64,000 bases of DNA from DAOTWY01 sp003696565 (GCA_034435635.1 DAOTWY010000042.1:1-64000), one strand, 5' to 3'. Positions 17,438-26,313 are shown, counted from the first letter of the stretch. Numbers and translations: made by a program. Notes: generated by a model not told the origin, from the letters alone.

Positions 17438-17826
17438 TGTCAATTTTTTCTGATGAATGGCGGCGTTGCCTGAGAGAGCAATATAAACACGTCATCCGCA
17501 ATCAAGATAACATCACCAAAGCATCGCTTACGGTTGTGTTAAATCAGCTTGGCTTTGGGGAAGACGAACTCAAACAACTTGAGCTTGAAGCGACAATCCG
17601 TACTGAAGATACCCCTGATGATTTCAAGCCGAATCTGGATATTTTACAATCACAGCCACCGACACCCCCCAAACAGGCAGCAACCTTCCAACCACATCCT
17701 GCTGAATGTCAGTGCCCATCTTGCGTTAATATCAATTTGACACCGCACGATGAAGATGGACAACCCATTACACCAGAACAAGATGACGATGATGACGATT
17801 CACCTACCCAGATGAGTTTGTTTTGA
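17437..17826 (+). CDS. Small protein of unknown function with CxCxxC motif
   Basis: 129 residues. An N-terminal helical region contains one possible helix-turn-helix-like segment (NITKASLTVVLNQLGFGEDE). A Pro-rich linker follows, then CQCPSC, a possible metal site with too few ligands for a full zinc finger. The tail is strongly acidic. It is encoded between rnd and tadA with one-base overlaps on both sides (TAATG and TGATG), so it is probably co-translated with these RNA-processing genes. No family recognised. Confidence 0.65.
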   Translation: MSIFSDEWRRCLREQYKHVIRNQDNITKASLTVVLNQLGFGEDELKQLELEATIRTEDTPDDFKPNLDILQSQPPTPPKQAATFQPHPAECQCPSCVNINLTPHDEDGQPITPEQDDDDDDSPTQMSLF

Positions 17827-18275
17827 TGCATGATGTTGATTGGATGCGGCTCGCTTTAGAGGAAGCCCGCAAAGCCCTTAAACATCATGATGTGCCCGTT
17901 GGTGCTGTTGCTGTGCGCCAGGGACGTGTCATTGGGGTAGGACATAACGAACGTGAATTAACCGGTGATCCAACAGCTCATGCAGAAATCATTGCCCTAC
18001 GGCAAGCTGCTATGATCGTTGGACATTGGCGGCTAGATGACGTTACTCTGTACTGCACCTTAGAACCATGCTGCATGTGCGCTGGGGCAATTGTTCTAGC
18101 ACGTATCCCGCGGTTAGTCTATGGTGCCATCGACCTTAAAGCTGGCTGCGGCGGCAGTGTAATGGACGTACTACGTCATAGCAAACTCAATCATCGTGTT
18201 GATGTTCAAATGGGCTTATTAGCAGATGAATCTGCTGAGTTACTCACCACGTTTTTTGATTCGCTACGTCATTAA
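17826..18275 (+). CDS. tadA: tRNA-specific adenosine deaminase TadA
   Basis: 149 residues from the ATG at 17826, which overlaps the upstream TGA; a TTG one codon earlier is less likely. The cytidine/adenosine deaminase zinc site is complete: HAEIIAL gives the His ligand and the catalytic Glu, and EPCCMCAG supplies the two Cys ligands. TadA converts A34 to inosine in tRNA-Arg(ACG). The RIPRLVYGA segment and C-terminal helix fit the tRNA enzyme rather than free-base deaminases. The stop overlaps a convergent gene by 4 bases. Confidence 0.93.
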   Translation: MHDVDWMRLALEEARKALKHHDVPVGAVAVRQGRVIGVGHNERELTGDPTAHAEIIALRQAAMIVGHWRLDDVTLYCTLEPCCMCAGAIVLARIPRLVYGAIDLKAGCGGSVMDVLRHSKLNHRVDVQMGLLADESAELLTTFFDSLRH

Positions 18276-18598
18276 CGCTTTCTTTTTCTGCCACCTTTTT
18301 TGCTGTTCCCAAAAACTACTCGCCCGATGTAAATCAAACCCATCGCACCACCTGTCGCCAAGACAAGATTAATCAATACAAGCTCTAGCCCACTCGCATT
18401 TGGGTCAAAACCTAATAAGCCACTAGTTATAAACCCCGCTACTGCTGCACCCGCCAACCCTAAAATAATATCATTAATGAACAAACGATCTTCTGACCGC
18501 ATCAAATAACGCCCCATCGCCCCTGCAATGAACCCAACAATAATCCACCCAAAGCAGATAAACGGGGCACGAATCAGATCGCCAATAAAATCTAACAT
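18272..18598 (-). CDS. GlsB/YeaQ/YmgE-like small membrane protein
   Basis: 108 residues with three hydrophobic segments. The first includes GWIIVGFIAGAMGRYLM, the pattern of the transglycosylase-associated (GlsB/YeaQ/YmgE) family. The second contains DIILGLAGAAVAGFITSGLLG. A basic tail (KKGGRKRKR) ends the protein and makes it slightly longer than typical members of about 80-85 residues. A GGAGC lies before the ATG. The function of the family is not settled; stress-related membrane roles are proposed. It converges on tadA. Confidence 0.75.
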   Translation of the reverse strand: MLDFIGDLIRAPFICFGWIIVGFIAGAMGRYLMRSEDRLFINDIILGLAGAAVAGFITSGLLGFDPNASGLELVLINLVLATGGAMGLIYIGRVVFGNSKKGGRKRKR

Positions 18599-18708
18599 GG
18601 TTTGCTCCTTACATATGCTATCAAATGTAAGTCTAACGGCTTTTATTGATCTGAGCCAATCAGGGATTTATTCGTATTGGATTTTCAGTTACAATAACGC
18701 CACCATTT

Positions 18709-18796
<88 letters not shown>

Positions 18797-18804
18797 CACC
18801 CCAC

Positions 18805-18837
18805 AAGCGACTTGCCCACACTTAAGGCAGGTCGCTT
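18805..18837 (+). terminator. Hairpin after tRNA-Ser
   Basis: A 12-bp stem (AAGCGACTTGCC with GGCAGGTCGCTT, one G-T pair) starts 9 nt after the tRNA. No T-run follows, so it is more likely a processing or weak stop signal than a full intrinsic terminator. Confidence 0.5.
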
Positions 18838-18863
18838 ATGCTATCTAACTATGGAGTAAATTG

Positions 18864-19415
18864 ATGATTAAAACAGTTGCTGTTTATGGTAGTTCAATCG
18901 TACAACCCCATGAGGCGGATTATATCGCAGCGTACCAAGTTGGTAAGTTATTAGCCCAAGCCGGTTATAACGTGATGACCGGTGGATATGCTGGGATAAT
19001 GGGAGCTGCCAGTCAAGGGGCGGCAGAAGTTGGTGGGCATGTCATTGGTGTAACAACCACCGCGTTTGATAATGGCAGGGGAGATGGCTTTAAGGCAAAT
19101 CAGTGGGTTGTGGATGAAATCCGCCACCCAACCCTGCGTGAACGGCTTTTACATCTTGTTCTAGAGGCTGATGCCTATGTTGTCATGCCGGGCGGGCTAG
19201 GTACACTGCATGAGTTAATTACCGTTTGGGAATTAATGCGCGTTGGGGATATTCCGCGCCGTCCGCTAATCTGCTATGGCACATATTGGGATAATATGCT
19301 GGAACCAATTCACCATAGTCCATATATTCGTAAAGAAGCGTGGCAGTTACTTCTTTATGCCCATCAGCCGCAAGATGTTATTGACTTACTTCAACTGAAA
19401 GGCTCCCCAGCATGA
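18864..19415 (+). CDS. LOG-family protein (lysine decarboxylase-like, PGGxGT motif)
   Basis: 183 residues from the ATG at 18864, with GGAG 7 nt upstream. The Rossmann fold begins VAVYGSS, then has MTGGYAGIMGAASQGAAE. The signature PGGLGTLHELITVWELM contains PGGxGTxxE, which in LOG proteins binds nucleotide and gives phosphoribohydrolase activity releasing free cytokinin-type bases. Many bacterial members are annotated as TIGR00730 Rossmann-fold proteins, and their natural substrate is often unknown. It overlaps the next gene by 4 bases. Confidence 0.85.
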   Translation: MIKTVAVYGSSIVQPHEADYIAAYQVGKLLAQAGYNVMTGGYAGIMGAASQGAAEVGGHVIGVTTTAFDNGRGDGFKANQWVVDEIRHPTLRERLLHLVLEADAYVVMPGGLGTLHELITVWELMRVGDIPRRPLICYGTYWDNMLEPIHHSPYIRKEAWQLLLYAHQPQDVIDLLQLKGSPA

Positions 19416-19918
19416 CTCGTGAATCAGTGCTTGCGCTACGCCGCCAAAAAGATGACTTTTTCCGGAATAGCCCACATTCTCCGCTTACTGATGAACAAAA
19501 AGCCGTATTCCAAGGGCTATCATACTATGATTACAACCCCGATTTAGACCTAATCGTTGATGTCATACCTTTTGATGAAGATGATTATGCCCAGGTTTTT
19601 ACAACCAAAGATACAATCCGCAATTATCGCCGTTATGGGGAATTTACATTTACCATTGAAGGGCAAAAAGCTCGCCTAACAATTTACGCAGCACCTCACG
19701 GTTTCTTTCTCCCATTTGTGGATGCCAATGCCGGATCAGAAACATACCCCGCCGGGCGTTACCTTGAACCTGAACAATTGCCAGATGGGCGGTTTCACGT
19801 GGATTTTAACCAGGCGTATAATCCTTATTGTGCTTATAACGATCGTTGGGAATGCCCTATAACACCAGCAGAAAACCGATTGACGGTTGCTATACGCGCT
19901 GGCGAAAAGATCAAATAA
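19412..19918 (+). CDS. DUF1684-family protein
   Basis: 168 residues. The central segment GSETYPAGRYLEPEQ and the end segment NPYCAYNDRWECPITPAENR, followed by AIRAGEK, match the conserved blocks that I know from DUF1684 proteins. The family is widespread in actinobacteria and Chloroflexota and has no established activity. It overlaps the upstream LOG-like gene by 4 bases, so it is probably translated with it. No signal peptide, so it is cytoplasmic. Confidence 0.8.
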   Translation: MTRESVLALRRQKDDFFRNSPHSPLTDEQKAVFQGLSYYDYNPDLDLIVDVIPFDEDDYAQVFTTKDTIRNYRRYGEFTFTIEGQKARLTIYAAPHGFFLPFVDANAGSETYPAGRYLEPEQLPDGRFHVDFNQAYNPYCAYNDRWECPITPAENRLTVAIRAGEKIK

Positions 19919-19961
19919 CACATCAATCCTCTTAAAAAATATATATCAGGGCGATTTTTAT

Positions 19962-19990
19962 TTGGCAATAATTTAAGAATCGATTAAACT
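19962..19990 (+). promoter_or_regulatory. Promoter of the gene at 20014
   Basis: TTGGCA (19962-19967) and TAAACT (19985-19990) are 17 nt apart, and GGAGG at 20001-20005 follows within the short leader. This fits a sigma70-type promoter for a single-gene transcript. Confidence 0.55.
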
Positions 19991-20013
19991 CATATAAAAA
20001 GGAGGCTTAATTG

Positions 20014-20445
20014 ATGAACGAAATTGCCCCAGGTATCTTAACTGAAACAATCGAAGACGGTAAAATCCACATCATTACTATCAAAAGTATCACACGTCCA
20101 TCTGTTAATGCATGGGCACAACATATTAAAGATTTAATTACAGGGTGGGAGGATACCAATAAACCTTATTTAGTGCTTTATGATTTTACAGACCCCAAAG
20201 TTAGTTTTACGCCATATGTTCGTGAAAAGTCGGCTGAATTAACAACATTACGCCCAGAAGTAACCGGACGCATTGCGGTTGTTCTTTCACGCGGGGCAAT
20301 TAATTTTTTAGTGATGCTTTTTGCACAACTACGCCCTCGTGCTGCTCGTCAAATTAAAATTTTCTTTGATAAAGAAAGTGCCCTTGCTTGGCTAAACGAC
20401 GGGACGACGACGCAAAAACAACAAACGCGGCAGACTGATGCCTAA
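20014..20445 (+). CDS. Small cytoplasmic protein, STAS/SpoIIAA-like fold suspected
   Basis: 143 residues. I chose the ATG at 20014 because GGAGG ends 8 nt before it; a TTG lies one codon upstream. The pattern of alternating strands and helices (YLVLYDFTDPKVSFTPYVRE, then GRIAVVLSRGAINFLVMLF, then IKIFFDKESALAWL) resembles small SpoIIAA/STAS-like proteins, in particular the closing DKESALAWL. This is a fold guess, not a family match. Its last 54 bases overlap the convergent thrE-type gene. Confidence 0.6.
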   Translation: MNEIAPGILTETIEDGKIHIITIKSITRPSVNAWAQHIKDLITGWEDTNKPYLVLYDFTDPKVSFTPYVREKSAELTTLRPEVTGRIAVVLSRGAINFLVMLFAQLRPRAARQIKIFFDKESALAWLNDGTTTQKQQTRQTDA

Positions 20446-20847
20446 CGCAAGCGCACCTAAAATCAACATCGTACGGATAAAATAAACCATTGCCTCTTGC
20501 AAAATGGTTTCATCTCCGGTGCCCAAGCTCAACTCAAGAAAACGCAGCATAGCGGTATAAGCAAATAAGCCTGGTACCATCGGAATCACGCCAGTTACGG
20601 TGAAAATAAGTGACGGTGCGCGTAAATGTTTGGCTAAATATGTCCCTAAAAAGCCGACTAATGCCGCAGCGACAAATGTAGCTGTTTCGATTGTTAATCC
20701 TATGGATTGAATAAGTAATGTCCGTGAGGCATGCCCAATTGCACCAGCGAATGCACAGGCGATCAATGTTCGACGCGGCACATTAAACAACATCGCAAAA
20801 CCAAGCGCAGCGAATGCCGACCAAAAAGCGTCTTCCAAAATAATCAT
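20392..20847 (-). CDS. Threonine/serine exporter, C-terminal (YjjB-like) subunit
   Basis: 151 residues with four or five hydrophobic helices. The motif FTVTGVIPMVPGLFAYTAML is the ThrE_2/YjjB signature. In Corynebacterium ThrE this region is fused to the N-terminal domain, while here, as in E. coli YjjPB, it is a separate protein. YjjPB exports succinate and ThrE exports threonine and serine, so the substrate is not certain. The start overlaps the stop of the partner gene by 4 bases. The end overlaps the opposite-strand gene at 20014-20445 by 54 bases. Confidence 0.82.
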   Translation of the reverse strand: MIILEDAFWSAFAALGFAMLFNVPRRTLIACAFAGAIGHASRTLLIQSIGLTIETATFVAAALVGFLGTYLAKHLRAPSLIFTVTGVIPMVPGLFAYTAMLRFLELSLGTGDETILQEAMVYFIRTMLILGALALGISLPRLLFLRRRPVV

Positions 20848-21632
20848 AATCCTACCCCTGTGATCCGAATAGCAATCGACAGTCCCAGTGCGATTCCAAG
20901 TGTGACAACCGCTCCAAAAACCCCGCGTGCAACACCCGTTCCAATATTACCGTGCAAAATATCCTCTGCGGCATTAATCAACGGTACACCAGGAACCAGC
21001 AACAAAACGGCTGCCGCCATCGCTATTTGGGGGGTATCGCTCATGTGTAATAATTCCGCTACACTGGCAAAAATACCAGCAACCGCTGCCGTCGTCACAA
21101 CAATCAAAAAATTGTTGAAATAACGATTTGTCAATTCCTGACGGACGATCATAGCGACGCTCGATGCGAATAATGTGACAAACATAACTGCCAAATCTCC
21201 ACCAAACAGGCGGCTAAAAGCGGCACATGCTACGCCAACCCCTAATGCAATTGCCCAGCGATTATAACAATGCGGCATGGTAGAGATGGCTTCTAATTGT
21301 TTACGTAACTCAAACCGGTCTACTTTGCCATCATATACCTTACGGCTGATATGATTAACCGCATCAATAATGTCAAAATTTACGCCTAAACGTGCCACAC
21401 GCCGAACTTTGGTGCGGAATTCTTCTCCGCTGATTGCAGTAATATATAATCCCTGTGAATGAACAATGACATCCATCCAATCACAACCAAGCCCAGTTCC
21501 AATGTGGTGCACAGTTTCCTCAATTCGTGCCGATTCTGCGCCATGTTGCAATAGAAGTTGCCCTGCCCATAACGCTAAATCAATGACATCTGTTAATTCA
21601 GCGTGTTGTAATGGCGGTTTATAACCGTCCAT
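20844..21632 (-). CDS. Threonine/serine exporter, N-terminal (YjjP-like) subunit
   Basis: 262 residues. A soluble N-terminal part contains LWAGQLLLQHGAESARIEET, the typical opening block of ThrE/YjjP proteins, followed by a hydrolase-like region (HSQGLYITAISGEEFRTKVR) and about five transmembrane helices. LLLVPGVPLINAAEDILHGN is the second conserved block. It works with the small subunit encoded next. The gene begins just downstream of a tRNA-Asn terminator in the same orientation. Confidence 0.85.
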   Translation of the reverse strand: MDGYKPPLQHAELTDVIDLALWAGQLLLQHGAESARIEETVHHIGTGLGCDWMDVIVHSQGLYITAISGEEFRTKVRRVARLGVNFDIIDAVNHISRKVYDGKVDRFELRKQLEAISTMPHCYNRWAIALGVGVACAAFSRLFGGDLAVMFVTLFASSVAMIVRQELTNRYFNNFLIVVTTAAVAGIFASVAELLHMSDTPQIAMAAAVLLLVPGVPLINAAEDILHGNIGTGVARGVFGAVVTLGIALGLSIAIRITGVGL

Positions 21633-21653
21633 AATCCCCCCAAAAAATGCAAC

Positions 21654-21680
21654 AAAAAAACCCCGCAGCTATGCAGGGTT
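21654..21680 (-). terminator. Rho-independent terminator after tRNA-Asn
   Basis: On the minus strand AACCCTGCA-TAGC-TGCGGGGTT forms a 9-bp stem and is followed by seven T bases. It ends the tRNA-Asn transcript 4 nt after the tRNA. Confidence 0.9.
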
Positions 21681-21684
21681 TAAG

Positions 21685-21756
21685 CTCCGCAACCTGGATT
21701 CGAACCAGGAACCCATCGGTTAACAGCCGATTGCTCTGCCGTTGAGCTATTGCGGA
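21685..21756 (-). tRNA. tRNA-Asn (anticodon GTT)
   Basis: 72 nt on the minus strand. The acceptor strands TCCGCAA and TTGCGGA pair fully, the anticodon loop CTGTTAA contains GTT, and the T arm is CCTGG-TTCGAAT-CCAGG. The discriminator base is G. CCA is not encoded. Confidence 0.96.
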
Positions 21757-21964
21757 AAGAAGTGTGAATATGGTAACAAAGGCATATAAATCTGTCAAGG
21801 TTTTTTTTGTAATGGGAGTGGTGGATTTTATGGATATAAAAATTGACATGGTTTAAAAAACGATTGAATTAGCTCGTTATTGCCCAGTGATGACCACCAA
21901 AATCCAGCCTTTTTGATTAATTAACTTTGTGGCTACAATCATTTGCAAACAGAAAGGGTATTCC

Positions 21965-23128
21965 ATGACAGTTGAAGTTAAAAAAGTTCAAACAAAGGCA
22001 GATTACCGTGTGTTTTTTGAGTTCCCCTGGCGGCATTATGCCAATGATCCTTATTGGACTCCTGTGCTGCTTTCGATGCGACACGATATTTTAGATAAAA
22101 CAAAAAATCCATCCTGGGAATACATGGAAGGGGATTATTATGTCGCCTGGCGAGGGGACACCCCTGTAGGTACAATCGCGGCGTTTGTTAATCATCGTCA
22201 TAATGAATATCATAATGAGCATATTGCTTGGTTTGGATTTTTTGAAACGATTAATGATTCAGCAGTTGCCTCTGCCTTATTACAAACAGCACTGAATTGG
22301 GCAAAGGAACGCGGCTATCATGCCTTACGTGGTCCACAAAGTTTTACCACCCATGAAGAATGTGGCTTGCTTATTTCTGGCTTTGAACGCCCAGTTATGC
22401 TCATGCCATATAATTACCCATATTATCAGCAGCTTGTCGAAGGCGCGGGCTTTCATAAAGTCATGGATGTACACAGTTTTCATCGTGTCTTTGATCCTGT
22501 CATGCTAGAAGAGGGGGGGCAATTTGCCCGCTTGAACCGTGTAGTGGAACGCATGAAAACACGCCATAATATTAAACTCCGCCCGATCAACCGTAAGAAT
22601 CTCAAAGCGGATTTTAAGCTTTTTAAGGATATCTACAATGAAGCTTGGAAGGATAACTGGGGCTTTGTTCCATTCACAGACCGTGAACTTGATGCGTTAG
22701 TCAAAAATCTATCACAATTTTTTGACCCAGATTTAGCTATTTTTGCGGAAGTGGATGGGGAAACCGTTGGTTTTGTCATGGGCGTACCAGATTTCAATCA
22801 GGTGTTAAAAGCGGCATATCCGCGCCCGGGCACACCGGAAATTTTTACCTTGTTAAAAGCCCTTTGGCATTGGAAAATCCGACCTAAAATTACTTGGATG
22901 CGCATCCCGCTTATGGGGATCAAAGCTGAATATCGTAAGTATGGCATTGTCATGATGCTCGTCGCTTATTTAGTGGAGCAAAACCTCAAGCATGGTGTGC
23001 GCTATCAACATTTAGATGCCGGCTGGGTCTTGGAAACCAACCATGATTTAATTGGTATTTTAGAAAAAGCCGGTATGGAAATTCATCGGACACATCGCTT
23101 CTATGAAAAATCAACTACCGCGATTTAA
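21965..23128 (+). CDS. GNAT-family acetyltransferase-like protein, two-domain
   Basis: 387 residues from the ATG at 21965, preceded by GAAAGGG; a TTG-type extension of 12 residues upstream has no ribosome site. The length, the opening FFEFPWRHYANDPYWTPVL and the segment GPQSFTTHEECGLLISGFER agree with the long YghO-like GNAT proteins found in many bacteria. The C-terminal half has the acetyl-CoA fold segments (AEVDGETVGFVMGVPDF and GIKAEYRKYGIVMML). The substrate is unknown. It starts about 208 nt after the tRNA-Asn gene on the other strand. Confidence 0.75.
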   Translation: MTVEVKKVQTKADYRVFFEFPWRHYANDPYWTPVLLSMRHDILDKTKNPSWEYMEGDYYVAWRGDTPVGTIAAFVNHRHNEYHNEHIAWFGFFETINDSAVASALLQTALNWAKERGYHALRGPQSFTTHEECGLLISGFERPVMLMPYNYPYYQQLVEGAGFHKVMDVHSFHRVFDPVMLEEGGQFARLNRVVERMKTRHNIKLRPINRKNLKADFKLFKDIYNEAWKDNWGFVPFTDRELDALVKNLSQFFDPDLAIFAEVDGETVGFVMGVPDFNQVLKAAYPRPGTPEIFTLLKALWHWKIRPKITWMRIPLMGIKAEYRKYGIVMMLVAYLVEQNLKHGVRYQHLDAGWVLETNHDLIGILEKAGMEIHRTHRFYEKSTTAI

Positions 23129-23143
23129 TTATTCTGGCAATAC

Positions 23144-23170
23144 AGGCTCCCTACCATCCTAGGGGAGCCT
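23144..23170 (-). terminator. Hairpin at the end of the solute-binding protein gene
   Basis: AGGCTCCC and GGGAGCCT form an 8-bp stem that overlaps the stop codon of the minus-strand gene and lies 16 nt after the convergent plus-strand gene. No clear T-run occurs on either side. Confidence 0.4.
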
Positions 23171-24473
23171 ATTCTGTGTTGAGCTGGTCAATAATATCTT
23201 GTACCGCATCTTCAGCACTGCTTTCCCCATTAATAACACTGATAAAACCATTTTGTAGAACCCGCGCGACGGATCCATTTAACAAATCTCCATAGGGAGG
23301 GAACGCTCCTTCTGAAATTGAATCCAGTCGTGATACATCGACTACAGAGCGATCAAGGCGTTGTAATGCGCTGCGTTGTGATGGCAGCATATGCACGGCA
23401 CTAGCAAAATCTGTCTGACGTTGAATATCCATCATCCAGTTGATAAAACTGGCAGCTAATTCTTGTTGCTCTGTGTTACTGGTTGTAATAACCCACAACC
23501 AGCCATTCAGTAAGCCAATTGGATCACCGTCTCGGGTGGGTAATGGCGCGACCATAACCGATTCACCAGATGAACGTAGATCGAAATAAGTAGTTGTAGA
23601 AATCACAGCTGTGTCCAGCTCTTCCAGGATAAAAGCCGGTAAATAGTCACTGACAGTTGTATAATTTGGCATATCATCTGGGATAAGTCCTTGTTGATAA
23701 GCGGCTTCATAGTAGCTTAAAACATCCAACAATGCCTGACGGTTAATTTCTATCGACCCATCTGATAATGGTAATGTGCCCCCCGCCGCTAAATATTGTG
23801 CAAAAAACAGACGATTCACACCATTCACCCGTCTTGCAGGGAAAACAATAACCTGCTCTCGCGTCAATACATCATCAAATGTCCACCCTGCAATTGTTTC
23901 CGTATCATGATATGCCACAATCTGTATTTCCTGCATGTATGGCAGGGCATATAGTTGATCTTGATATTGCCCTAACTCCAATGCCGAATCATATATGCCA
24001 TTAATAACACCAAAAGATACGAGACCCTCTAGTGGGTAAACTAAGCCACTTTGTATTGCAGATAACAAATCCTCCCGGCGTATCAATGTCAAATCAGGTA
24101 ATGCGCCTGGTGCAACACCGTTTGCTGCTCGTAGTGTAGAAATAATTCCCCCAACATCTGAATAGCGTTTGAGCCGAAAGGTGAGATTCACCTGGTCATT
24201 TTCTGATACACTGAAGTCTCGTATCTGCTGATTAAGCAACTCCGTTACTTCTGCACGATCATTTGGAGAAAGCGCATCGGGCCACCAAATCACTAAATTA
24301 CGCTCATTTGCAGGCGTTGCCTCTGTTGTGGGGATGGCGGAAGGTTGTGCTATTGGGGTCGGTGTCAACGTTGGTGTGGTGGGTATCGTCGTTCTGGTTT
24401 GTGGCGTGTTTTGTCCGCTACACGCCGCTAATATAAGTATCCATACAACAATTTTTACGGTCTTCAAAAACAT
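23169..24473 (-). CDS. ABC transporter solute-binding lipoprotein (family 1 type)
   Basis: 434 residues from the ATG at 24473. Upstream in-frame ATGs exist at 24494 and 24509, but a TATAAT at 24513-24508 overlaps the first, so that one would precede the transcript. GGAAA lies 8 nt before 24473. The lipoprotein signal ends LILAAC. A Thr/Pro linker precedes a bacterial extracellular solute-binding fold: LVIWWPDALSPNDRAEVTEL, LRAANGVAPGALPDLTLIRR and PLPTRDGDPIGLLNGWLWVI are typical of sugar-type binding proteins. No permease or ATPase genes are adjacent, so it is an orphan component here. Confidence 0.8.
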   Translation of the reverse strand: MFLKTVKIVVWILILAACSGQNTPQTRTTIPTTPTLTPTPIAQPSAIPTTEATPANERNLVIWWPDALSPNDRAEVTELLNQQIRDFSVSENDQVNLTFRLKRYSDVGGIISTLRAANGVAPGALPDLTLIRREDLLSAIQSGLVYPLEGLVSFGVINGIYDSALELGQYQDQLYALPYMQEIQIVAYHDTETIAGWTFDDVLTREQVIVFPARRVNGVNRLFFAQYLAAGGTLPLSDGSIEINRQALLDVLSYYEAAYQQGLIPDDMPNYTTVSDYLPAFILEELDTAVISTTTYFDLRSSGESVMVAPLPTRDGDPIGLLNGWLWVITTSNTEQQELAASFINWMMDIQRQTDFASAVHMLPSQRSALQRLDRSVVDVSRLDSISEGAFPPYGDLLNGSVARVLQNGFISVINGESSAEDAVQDIIDQLNTE

Positions 24474-24650
24474 ATTGATTTTCCAGCTTATCATGATAAA
24501 TCGTCGCATTATAGCCTAATACTAGAGTGAACTAAAACCGTGGAGTATACCTCAATAATAAACTTCCCGCGTGCAGATACAATCCTGTACCCATGTTTGG
24601 GCACCTGCCGAAGATTTATCTCTTACCCGTTTTAAGTTTTGAATTGCATA

Positions 24651-25400
24651 CTATATTGAGCTAGGATTGCGTTTTTTGGGCGGTTCTAAATGTTGATTTA
24701 AAAAACGTAGTGTCTCTTTTAACACCTGTCGGCTGTGTTCCCGCTGTTTTTCCGTTAGCTTATCTGTAAAAAACTCATGCCCCATCTCTGGAATGATATG
24801 AATTTCATGCGGTAAGTTAAATGTTGATTGTGTCATTTCCGCTTTGAGTTTCTTGATGATCTCCGCTTTGATATACGGCTCATTTTCTCCAAAAAACGCG
24901 CAAATTGGTGTATTAGCGTCTTTAATTTTTCCTAAGTAATTATGAGGAAAACCACCATACGCAACCGCTGCTTCTAAATCATCCCGTTTAATGGCTGCCT
25001 CAAATGCTAAACTGCCGCCCATTCCAATCCCAACTGCTGCAACACTTTCATTACAATGATGATGATCCTCTAGCACAGTCAACGCATCATCAACCAATTG
25101 ATACCCACGGTCTGATAGTGACTCAACCAAACGCATCGCTTCTTGGGCTGTTTGCGCTGTTTGTCCATTGAATAAATCTGGCGCAATAACATAGTGTCCC
25201 ATCTGCGCAAACAAGTTTGCCATACGGCGGATAATCGGTGTAATACCCCACCAATCGTGGATCACTGCAATCCCCGGAAATCGATTTCCTAATGTTGGGT
25301 GTGCCCAATAAGCGGGCAACTGTCTACCATCATCCATTGCGATTTGAATATTACCGCTGGTGATGCTGTATTCAACATGGTCTGGCTCATAAATGGGCAT
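24651..25400 (-). CDS. Dienelactone hydrolase-like alpha/beta-hydrolase lacking the Cys nucleophile
   Basis: 249 residues. The fold blocks of the DLH family are clear: PGIAVIHDWWG, MANLFAQMGHYVIAPDLF and GHEFFTDKLTEKQREHS. In DLH the nucleophile elbow is GxCxGG. Here it reads GIGMGG at 124-129, with Gly at the Cys position. The acid residue region reads GENEPY, so the usual Asp appears to be Glu, while the His (GHEFF) is kept. Catalysis of the usual type is therefore doubtful. It lies 4 nt downstream of the acetyltransferase-like gene, probably in the same transcript. Confidence 0.8.
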   Translation of the reverse strand: MPIYEPDHVEYSITSGNIQIAMDDGRQLPAYWAHPTLGNRFPGIAVIHDWWGITPIIRRMANLFAQMGHYVIAPDLFNGQTAQTAQEAMRLVESLSDRGYQLVDDALTVLEDHHHCNESVAAVGIGMGGSLAFEAAIKRDDLEAAVAYGGFPHNYLGKIKDANTPICAFFGENEPYIKAEIIKKLKAEMTQSTFNLPHEIHIIPEMGHEFFTDKLTEKQREHSRQVLKETLRFLNQHLEPPKKRNPSSI

Positions 25401-25404
25401 ATTG

Positions 25405-26313
25405 CTATGTCCTTATATAAATAGTGTTTTGATACGGGGTTGCTTCGGCATCGGCTCCCAATAATTTTACGACTTCAGCCGCTACTGGCAAAATCAACGT
25501 GCGATAATTTTGTCGATATGCCCAGTCTTTGATGGCGACCAATAACTGTGTGGTCAATGGCTTTGGTGACCAACAATATACGTTAGCAGTCCGTGGGCTA
25601 TAAAGCTGTTGCTGATAACACACCAATGCTTCTTGTCCTGCGGCGGAAATCTTTAGACGATCTGTCCGTTGAGCAGTAATCTCTGAAATCGCGTCCCAAA
25701 GTCGATACCACAACATCTCCCAATGTTGCCGTCCGCTTTGTTCCCGCCCTATACTCATATACCAGCCTTTAGGGTAGGTTGTATCCTTATACTCTATTGC
25801 TTGATAAAAACTTTGCCCACTCTGGGCAGGTAACGCATATTGCCTAATCTGCTTAAGCTCACGAAATCCATATTGACTATAAAATGCGGCACTGTCTTGA
25901 TCATAGCTGGAAAAAGCAACTGTAATGCGCTTTGCTTGTTGTGTGATATAACTCAATAACGCTTCTTGTACGCCTTTCTGATTGGCAATAAATTGCCCGA
26001 TATGTAAATAGTCGCCATATGGTTCTGGTTCTATACCAATATACCCCTCAAGATAGCCCACAATTTGCCTGTTCTGCACAGCGACAATAGGTATACCCCC
26101 ACCACGGAGCAAATGACTTAAGAAGATTGCGCTGGTTTCTAGGCTCATCCACGCACCACCATGTAACCAACGTTCATAAATCGTCAATTCTTCATATGGT
26201 GGGCTTTCAACTTGTCCTTCTGCATTAAACCGTTGCCATATCTCAACTCGATCTCGAAAGAGCTGACTGATGTATTTTGCATCGTCTAGCTTGGCTTGCC
26301 GTACCTCAATCAT
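25405..26313 (-). CDS. GNAT-like protein of unknown substrate
   Basis: 302 residues from the ATG at 26313; a TTG lies one codon earlier. The N-terminal half shows acetyltransferase features: VRQAKLDDAKYISQLF at the start, AVQNRQIVGYLEGYIG as a strand pair, and DSAAFYSQYGFRELKQIRQY near 140-160. The C-terminal half is a second, weaker domain ending in ILPVAAEVVKLLGADAEATP. A GGCGGAA precedes the start. Together with the DLH-like gene it forms a two-gene unit divergent from the M42 peptidase. Confidence 0.6.
   Translation of the reverse strand: MIEVRQAKLDDAKYISQLFRDRVEIWQRFNAEGQVESPPYEELTIYERWLHGGAWMSLETSAIFLSHLLRGGGIPIVAVQNRQIVGYLEGYIGIEPEPYGDYLHIGQFIANQKGVQEALLSYITQQAKRITVAFSSYDQDSAAFYSQYGFRELKQIRQYALPAQSGQSFYQAIEYKDTTYPKGWYMSIGREQSGRQHWEMLWYRLWDAISEITAQRTDRLKISAAGQEALVCYQQQLYSPRTANVYCWSPKPLTTQLLVAIKDWAYRQNYRTLILPVAAEVVKLLGADAEATPYQNTIYIRT

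Noticed and set aside
22511..22518. Seven-G run in the acetyltransferase gene as a slippage site
   Set aside because: Shorter than the corA tract and within the range expected by chance.
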